DNA of 64,000 nt. It comes from Massilia kyonggiensis (GTDB lineage Bacteria > Pseudomonadota > Gammaproteobacteria > Burkholderiales > Burkholderiaceae_D). Positions 58,904 to 64,000 of the stretch are shown one piece after another. Position 1 is the first letter of the stretch. The number at the start of each line of letters is the position of its first letter. The stretch is from contig NZ_JANUGY010000011.1 of NCBI RefSeq assembly GCF_024756235.1, positions 1 to 64,000 on the forward strand, in the 5' to 3' direction. The notes beneath the pieces are model-generated. The model made no database searches, had not been told where the DNA came from, and saw nothing but the letters and a program-made list of their open reading frames with translations. Position numbers and translations under genes: made by a program.

Positions 58904-60120
58904 ACCTGTTCCTCGAAAGCCTGCGCTCGGCGCTGGCGTCGATCCGCGCGCATCGGCTGCGCAGCTTCCTCACGTCGCTCGGCATCATCATCGGGGTGGC
59001 GTCGGTGATCACGGTGATCTCGCTGATCCAGGGCCTGTCGAAAAGCGTCACCGACCAGTTCGAAGGGCTGGGCGGCAACGGCCTGACGGTGCGGCCGCAC
59101 AATGAGTTCAAGGACGTCATGCGCGGCAAGGTGAACTACCTGCGCTTCGACGACGTGGAGCAGCTGCGCGTGCGCGTGGACGGCATCCGCAACCTCAGCC
59201 CCGTGTTCACGCCCGGCTTTTCCGAGGTGCGCTTCACGGGCATGTCGGCGACGGCGCAGGTGTTCGCCACGACGGCCAGCTACCAGGAAGTGAACGGCCG
59301 CTACGCGCGTCTCGGGCGGTTCCTCAGCGATTCCGACGACGCCGGCGCGCGCCGCGTGGCCGTCATCGGCGAGAAGCTGATCGAGGACCTGCACCTGCCG
59401 CCGAACCCGGTCGGGCAATTCGTCCTGTACGCGAACGAGTGGTTCAAGATCGTCGGCGTGATGGAAAAGCGGGGCGAGATCTTCGGTATGTCCCAGGACA
59501 ACTACATGATCATCCCGTTCAAGACGGGGCAGAGCATCATCGGCAACAACACGCGCCCGCAGCTGCAGATCACGGTCGCCGTGCGCGACCTGGGCCGGCT
59601 GGACGCGACCCGCAACCACATCCGCATGGTCATGCGCCAGGCGCACCGCCTGAAGCCCGAGGACACCGACGACTTCGAGATCGAATCGGCCGACCAGATC
59701 GCGAAATCGTTCGAGAAGCTGAGCGGCACCGTGACGCTCGTGATGGGCGGCGTCGTCGGCATCGCGCTGCTCGTGGGCGGCATCGGCATCATGAACATCA
59801 TGCTGGTGTCGGTGAAGGAGCGCACGCGCGAGATCGGCATCTGCAAGGCGATCGGTGCGCGCAGCCGCGACATCCTGCTGCAGTTCCTGATCGAGGCCGT
59901 CACCCTGTCGCTGCTGGGCGGCCTGCTGGGCCTCGTGATCGGCTACGCGCTGGGCGTGGGAATCGCCTCAATGATCCCGGACTTCCCGCCGGCCGTCGTG
60001 CCGTGGTGGGCGGTGGCGCTGTCGGTGCTGTTCTCGGGCGGCGTGGGCGTCGTGTTCGGGGTCGTGCCGGCCAGCCAGGCGGCGCGGCTGGACCCGATCG
60101 ACGCGCTCCGCTATGAATAA
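58900..60120 (+). CDS. MacB-type ABC transporter permease
   Basis: 406 residues of the FtsX-like permease family: one N-terminal helix, a large periplasmic MacB_PCD domain (about 45-260), and three C-terminal helices with the conserved SVKERTREIGICKAIGARSRDILLQF. Together with the adaptor and ATPase it should form a MacAB-type exporter for a peptide, lipid or drug. Confidence 0.93.
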   Translation: MNLFLESLRSALASIRAHRLRSFLTSLGIIIGVASVITVISLIQGLSKSVTDQFEGLGGNGLTVRPHNEFKDVMRGKVNYLRFDDVEQLRVRVDGIRNLSPVFTPGFSEVRFTGMSATAQVFATTASYQEVNGRYARLGRFLSDSDDAGARRVAVIGEKLIEDLHLPPNPVGQFVLYANEWFKIVGVMEKRGEIFGMSQDNYMIIPFKTGQSIIGNNTRPQLQITVAVRDLGRLDATRNHIRMVMRQAHRLKPEDTDDFEIESADQIAKSFEKLSGTVTLVMGGVVGIALLVGGIGIMNIMLVSVKERTREIGICKAIGARSRDILLQFLIEAVTLSLLGGLLGLVIGYALGVGIASMIPDFPPAVVPWWAVALSVLFSGGVGVVFGVVPASQAARLDPIDALRYE

Positions 60121-60121
60121 C

Positions 60122-60340
60122 AATTCGGGGTCAGAGCACATTTTCGACCAAATTCGGGGTCAGAGCACTTTTTTGAGCACGATCTTTGGAGCAAGGTCTA
60201 CGGCGGCCGCGGCCAGATGCTTGGCGATGGATACGTCGACGCTGCAGGCTTGAATCCGCGGTTTACTTTACATTCGGACATTAACCCGAAATGTGCTCTG
60301 ACCCCGAATTTGCGCGGGAATGGGCTCTGACCCCGAATCT
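60122..60340. repeat. Small inverted-repeat element with GGGGTCAGAGC ends
   Basis: Two direct copies of AATTCGGGGTCAGAGCAC (60122-60144 and 60151-60172) face two inverted copies (60289-60310 and 60322-60338), around about 115 bases of unrelated sequence. The layout resembles REP/RAYT-type or MITE-like non-autonomous elements seen in Massilia and relatives. No transposase frame was found inside. It lies between the convergent MacB permease and gatB. Confidence 0.7.
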
Positions 60341-60356
60341 GGATAATTGGTGGGCG

Positions 60357-60387
60357 TAAAAAAACCGGAGCGTGCTCCGGTTTTTTT
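60357..60387 (-). terminator. Terminator of the gat operon
   Basis: Stem AAAACCGGAGC/GCTCCGGTTTT with a GT loop and flanking A- and T-runs just past the gatB stop. It can also terminate the rightward MacB transcript. Confidence 0.85.
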
Positions 60388-60403
60388 ATCGGCGTGACCG
60401 GGA

Positions 60404-61864
60404 TCAGGCCGCCAGCTTCTTCTTCAGCAGCTCGGTGACCTGCGCCGGATTCGCCTTGCCCTTCGACGCCTTCATGCACTGGCCGATCAGCGCGTTGATC
60501 GCGGCTTCCTTGCCGGCCTTGTACTGCTCGACCGATTTCGCATTGTTGGCCAGGACCTCGTCGACGATCGCTTCCAGCGCGCCCGTGTCCGAGATCTGTT
60601 TCAGGCCTTCGCGCTCGATGATCGTGTCGGCCAGGTGCTCGTCTTCGGACTGCGCTTCCCACATCAGGCTGAACACCTTCTTGCCGGCATTGTTCGAGAT
60701 CGTGCCGTCGGCGATGCGCTTCAGCAGCAGGGCCAGTTGCGACGCTTCGACCGGGGAGTTCTCGATGGCGACGTCGGCGCGGTTCAGCGCGGACGACACG
60801 TCGCCCATCAGCCAGTTCGCGGCCGCCTTGGCGTTCTCCTTGCCGGCCTTGGCGACGACGGCTTCGTAATACGTGGCCATCGCCTGCGACGACGTCAGGA
60901 TCAGCGCGTCATACTCCGGCAGACCGTAGTCGCCGATGAAGCGCTCGCGCATCGCGGCCGGCAGTTCCGGCATGCCGGCTTTCACGCGGGCTATCCACTC
61001 CTGCGAGATCGCGAGCGGCGGCAGGTCGGGGTCGGGGAAGTAGCGGTAATCCTGCGCGTCTTCCTTGCTGCGCATCTGGCGCGTTTCCTTGCGGTCCGGG
61101 TCCCACAGGCGCGTCGCCTGCACGACCTTGCCGCCGTCCTCGATCAGCTCGATCTGGCGGCGCACCTCGTAATTCACCGCTTCCTCGATGAAGCGGAACG
61201 AGTTCAGGTTCTTGATCTCGCAGCGCGTGCCGAATTCCTTCTGGCCGACGGGGCGCACGGACACGTTGACGTCGCAGCGGAACGAACCTTCCTGCATGTT
61301 GCCGTCGCAGACGCCCAGCCACATCACGAGGCCGTGCAGCGCTTTCGCATACGCGACGGCTTCGGCGGCGCTGCGGATTTCCGGCTCGGAGACGATCTCC
61401 AGCAGCGGCGTGCCGGCGCGGTTCAGGTCGATGCCGCTCATGCCGTGGTAGTCCTCGTGCAGCGATTTACCCGCGTCTTCCTCGAGGTGGGCGCGGGTGA
61501 GGTTGACGGTCTTCGTCTCCAGCTTGCCGTCCTTCTCGAACGCGAACGTGAGGCTGCCGCCTTGCACGACCGGGTCTTCGAACTGGCTGATCTGGTAACC
61601 CTTCGGCAGGTCGGGATAAAAGTAATTCTTGCGCGCGAAGACGGACTGCGGCGCGACCTTGGCGCCGACCGCGAGGCCGAAGCGGATGGCGCGTTCGACG
61701 GCGCCCTTGTTCATCACGGGCAGCACGCCCGGCAGCGCCAGGTCGACGGGGCTCGCCTGCGTGTTCGGCTCGGCGCCGAACCTGATCGAGCTGCCGCTGA
61801 AGATTTTGGAGTTGGTCGTGAGCTGGACGTGGTTCTCAAGACCGATGACGACTTCCCATTGCAT
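60404..61864 (-). CDS. gatB: Asp-tRNA(Asn)/Glu-tRNA(Gln) amidotransferase subunit B
   Basis: 486 residues from ATG 61864 ([20 protein letters not shown]). GatB phosphorylates mischarged tRNA using ATP and passes ammonia from GatA. It has the family's [31 protein letters not shown] and [14 protein letters not shown] motifs and the C-terminal YqeY-like tail domain. Last gene of gatC-gatA-gatB. Confidence 0.96.
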   Translation of the reverse strand: MQWEVVIGLENHVQLTTNSKIFSGSSIRFGAEPNTQASPVDLALPGVLPVMNKGAVERAIRFGLAVGAKVAPQSVFARKNYFYPDLPKGYQISQFEDPVVQGGSLTFAFEKDGKLETKTVNLTRAHLEEDAGKSLHEDYHGMSGIDLNRAGTPLLEIVSEPEIRSAAEAVAYAKALHGLVMWLGVCDGNMQEGSFRCDVNVSVRPVGQKEFGTRCEIKNLNSFRFIEEAVNYEVRRQIELIEDGGKVVQATRLWDPDRKETRQMRSKEDAQDYRYFPDPDLPPLAISQEWIARVKAGMPELPAAMRERFIGDYGLPEYDALILTSSQAMATYYEAVVAKAGKENAKAAANWLMGDVSSALNRADVAIENSPVEASQLALLLKRIADGTISNNAGKKVFSLMWEAQSEDEHLADTIIEREGLKQISDTGALEAIVDEVLANNAKSVEQYKAGKEAAINALIGQCMKASKGKANPAQVTELLKKKLAA

Positions 61865-61890
61865 GGTGTTCTCTCTTGTATGTCGATGCG

Positions 61891-63369
61891 TCAAACGCCT
61901 TCGGGCGCGCGCGTATGCCAATCCGTGGCTTGCTGGTACTGGTGCGCGATGTTCAGCAGCTTCGCCTCGGCGAAATAATTGCCGATGATTTGCAGGCCCA
62001 CCGGGCGCTTGCCGTTCTTTTCACCCTGGCCGAAGCCGACCGGGATCGACATGCCGGGCAGGCCGGCGAGGCTCGTCGACAGGGTGAAGATGTCGGCCAG
62101 GTAGTTCGCCACCGGGTCGTTCGCCTTGGAGCCCAGGTCCCACGCGACGCTCGGAGCCACCGGGCCCATGATCACGTCGCACTTGTCGCGGAACGCGGCC
62201 TGGAAGTCGTCGGCGATCAGGCGGCGGATCTTTTGCGCCTGCACGTAATAGGCGTCGTAGTAGCCGTGGCACAGCACGTACGTGCCGACCATGATGCGGC
62301 GCTGGACTTCCTTGCCGAAGCCTTGCGCACGCGTCTTCTTGTACATGTCCTGCAGGTCGGTGTACTCCGGGGCGCGGTAGCCGTAGCGCACGCCGTCGAA
62401 GCGCGACAGGTTCGACGAGGCTTCCGCCGGCGCGATGATGTAGTACACGGGGATCGACAGCGACGTCTTCGGCAGCGAGATCTCGACCAGCGTCGCGCCC
62501 AGCTTCACGAATTCGTCCAGCGCGGCGCGCACGGCCTGCTCGACGTCCGCGGCGAGACCCTCGCCGAAGTATTCCTTCGGCACGCCGATGCGCAGGCCGC
62601 TCAAGGACGCATTCAGGTCGCGCGTAAAATCTTCGCGGGCGTTGCCTTGTTCGGGCGTGAGGCTCGTCGAGTCGCGCTCGTCGAAGCCGACCATCTCGTT
62701 CAGCAGCAGGGCGCAGTCCTCGGCCGTGCGGGCCATCGGGCCGCTCTGGTCGAGCGACGAGGCGAACGCGATCATGCCGAAGCGCGACACGCGGCCGTAC
62801 GTCGGCTTGATGCCGGTGATGCCGCAGAACGCGGCCGGCTGGCGGATCGAGCCGCCGGTGTCGGTGCCGGTCGCGGCCGGCGCCAGGCGTGCGGCGACGG
62901 CGGCGGCCGAGCCGCCCGACGAGCCGCCCGGCACGGCCAGCGCGTCCCACGGGTTTTTCACGGCGCCGAACGCCGAGTTCTCGTTCGACGAGCCCATCGC
63001 GAATTCATCGCAGTTCAGCTTGCCCAGGGTGACCATGCCGGCATCCGCGAATTTCGTGACGACGGTGGCGTCGAACGGGCTGACGTAATTGCCCAGCATC
63101 TTCGAGGCGGCAGTCGAGCGCCAGCCTTGCGTGACGAAGATATCCTTGTGGGCAATGGGAATACCGGTCAGCGGGCCGGCATTGCCTGCCGCGATGCGGG
63201 CGTCGGCAGCCTTGGCTTGCGCGAGCGACAGTTCCGGATTCACGTCCAGGAACGCGTTATGCTGGCTGGCGGCGACGCGGTCGAGGTAGTGCTGCGTCAG
63301 CTCCGTCGCCGAGACTTGTTTCGAGTGCAGGAGCGCGGACAGCTCCTTGATGGTTTTTTGATGCATCAT
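61891..63369 (-). CDS. gatA: Asp-tRNA(Asn)/Glu-tRNA(Gln) amidotransferase subunit A
   Basis: 492 residues of the amidase-signature family. Catalytic lysine in IAHKDIF and the signature serines in [12 protein letters not shown], with [17 protein letters not shown]. GatA hydrolyses glutamine to supply ammonia for the amidation. It lies between gatC and gatB. Confidence 0.96.
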   Translation of the reverse strand: MMHQKTIKELSALLHSKQVSATELTQHYLDRVAASQHNAFLDVNPELSLAQAKAADARIAAGNAGPLTGIPIAHKDIFVTQGWRSTAASKMLGNYVSPFDATVVTKFADAGMVTLGKLNCDEFAMGSSNENSAFGAVKNPWDALAVPGGSSGGSAAAVAARLAPAATGTDTGGSIRQPAAFCGITGIKPTYGRVSRFGMIAFASSLDQSGPMARTAEDCALLLNEMVGFDERDSTSLTPEQGNAREDFTRDLNASLSGLRIGVPKEYFGEGLAADVEQAVRAALDEFVKLGATLVEISLPKTSLSIPVYYIIAPAEASSNLSRFDGVRYGYRAPEYTDLQDMYKKTRAQGFGKEVQRRIMVGTYVLCHGYYDAYYVQAQKIRRLIADDFQAAFRDKCDVIMGPVAPSVAWDLGSKANDPVANYLADIFTLSTSLAGLPGMSIPVGFGQGEKNGKRPVGLQIIGNYFAEAKLLNIAHQYQQATDWHTRAPEGV

Positions 63370-63391
63370 GATGGTCGACGTTCGCTGCGGG

Positions 63392-63691
63392 TTATTCGAT
63401 GACTTTCGGCACCAGGTACAGGCCGTCCTGGGTTTTCGGGGCCGGGGCCTGGTAGTCGTCGCGGTGGTTTTCTTCCGTCACCACGTCCTCGCGCAGGCGC
63501 AGGGGCAGGGCGAGCACGCTGGCGAGCGGTTGCGACAACGGCGCAACACCCGTGGTGTCGACGGCCTGCATCTGCTCGGCCAGGGCGAAGATCCCGTTCA
63601 GCTCGTTCAAGGCGATTTCGGCATGGGCTTCATCCATGTCGAGCTGGGCCAGGTTGGCGATCCGTTTTACGTCTGAAAGTGTCAGGGACAT
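63392..63691 (-). CDS. gatC: Asp-tRNA(Asn)/Glu-tRNA(Gln) amidotransferase subunit C
   Basis: 99 residues, starting [20 protein letters not shown]; wraps the GatA-GatB interface. The first gene of the leftward operon, 22 bases before gatA. Confidence 0.95.
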   Translation of the reverse strand: MSLTLSDVKRIANLAQLDMDEAHAEIALNELNGIFALAEQMQAVDTTGVAPLSQPLASVLALPLRLREDVVTEENHRDDYQAPAPKTQDGLYLVPKVIE

Positions 63692-64000
63692 GGCAAAAAG
63701 CGCGGTTCGATACCGCGTTCAAAGATGAATGTGTAGATAATGAAATTTGGACAACGGCGCGCTAAAGCTGATAAAAGCTTTCTAATACCGTCGATCTCGC
63801 AGGCTGATATGGGCACGAAACCACCCGTTTTTCAGCATTTAATCGGCAAATTATAAGGTAGAATGGCGGGCTAATGCGTTCTCCGGGCGAAACCAGCCCC
63901 GCTTCCACGCATGAAAAGCCCGCGAGGCGGATTCGGCAGTCGCGGCGAGGATTCCCCGATTAATGTTAGGCGCGGTCACTGCGCATATCAGGACACACAT
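63692..64000. other. Intergenic region upstream of gatC; edge of window
   Basis: About 309 bases with no gene. It should contain the leftward promoter of the gat operon and probably the rightward promoter of the gene beyond the window (in relatives often mreB). AT-rich sequence around 63840-63870 includes promoter-like TAGAAT, but no confident pair was assigned. Confidence 0.4.

Overview
The window is GC-rich chromosomal DNA from a betaproteobacterium of the Burkholderiales, most likely family Oxalobacteraceae (a Massilia/Telluria/Janthinobacterium-type organism). This is inferred from gene content and order: the EIIA-Man/HPr/EI regulatory PTS next to gshB, metX-metW, glnK-amtB behind ubiK, a DUF1840 gene, an N-terminally extended copper nitrite reductase, and gatC-gatA-gatB. 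No rRNA, credible tRNA or CRISPR array was seen.

Layout. 1-8.4 kb: a diguanylate cyclase, a DUF1840 gene, a two-gene ABC exporter with a small lipoprotein, and a GlxA/AraC-type regulator between an SDR oxidoreductase and an MFS exporter, both preceded by the same short motif. 8.4-25.8 kb: comM is split after codon 35 by a roughly 15.9 kb integrative element bounded by a 13-bp direct repeat (9764-9776 and 25688-25700). The element is visibly more AT-rich than the host. It carries a large serine integrase, a type VI secretion cargo cassette (hcp, CHAP-like BPSL0067 effector, STY0301-type immunity candidate), a small serine recombinase with palindromic sites, and an AT-rich block that looks like a defence island. 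That block holds a two-gene nucleoside-deoxyribosyltransferase-like module, a winged-helix/HNH nuclease, a membrane protein and a second HNH nuclease with a possible modified-base-recognition N-terminus. A phage-like control and replication module follows: XRE regulator, PD-(D/E)XK nuclease, SF3 helicase/primase, ribbon-helix-helix protein and a small candidate excisionase behind a strong promoter with an overlapping palindrome. No capsid or conjugation genes are present, so it resembles a phage satellite or mobilizable island.

25.9-41.6 kb: nirK facing a putative outer-membrane protein gene with mirror-image FNR/NNR-like boxes between them; ubiK; a probably sigma54/NtrC-controlled porin-glnK-amtB operon; glutathione synthesis (gshA, gshB); a regulatory PTS; metX-metW; an M48 peptidase and an RluA-type pseudouridine synthase. 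41.6-52.4 kb: a 1707-residue Ig-like repeat protein, xth, and two MEDS-domain sensor genes. The second sensor has a decayed kinase core and runs in frame into pyrE. 52.4-60.1 kb: a tightly coupled operon of a small membrane protein, an Lgt-like protein lacking key Lgt residues and a tetraether-synthase-like radical SAM protein; a GST/TetR divergent pair; and a Yip1-MacA-MacB-type export operon. 60.1-64 kb: a small inverted-repeat element, then gatB, gatA and gatC on the minus strand.

The most promising undescribed material is the defence-like cluster and T6SS cassette in the comM island, the Lgt-like/radical SAM lipid operon, and the MEDS-PAS/PyrE fusion.
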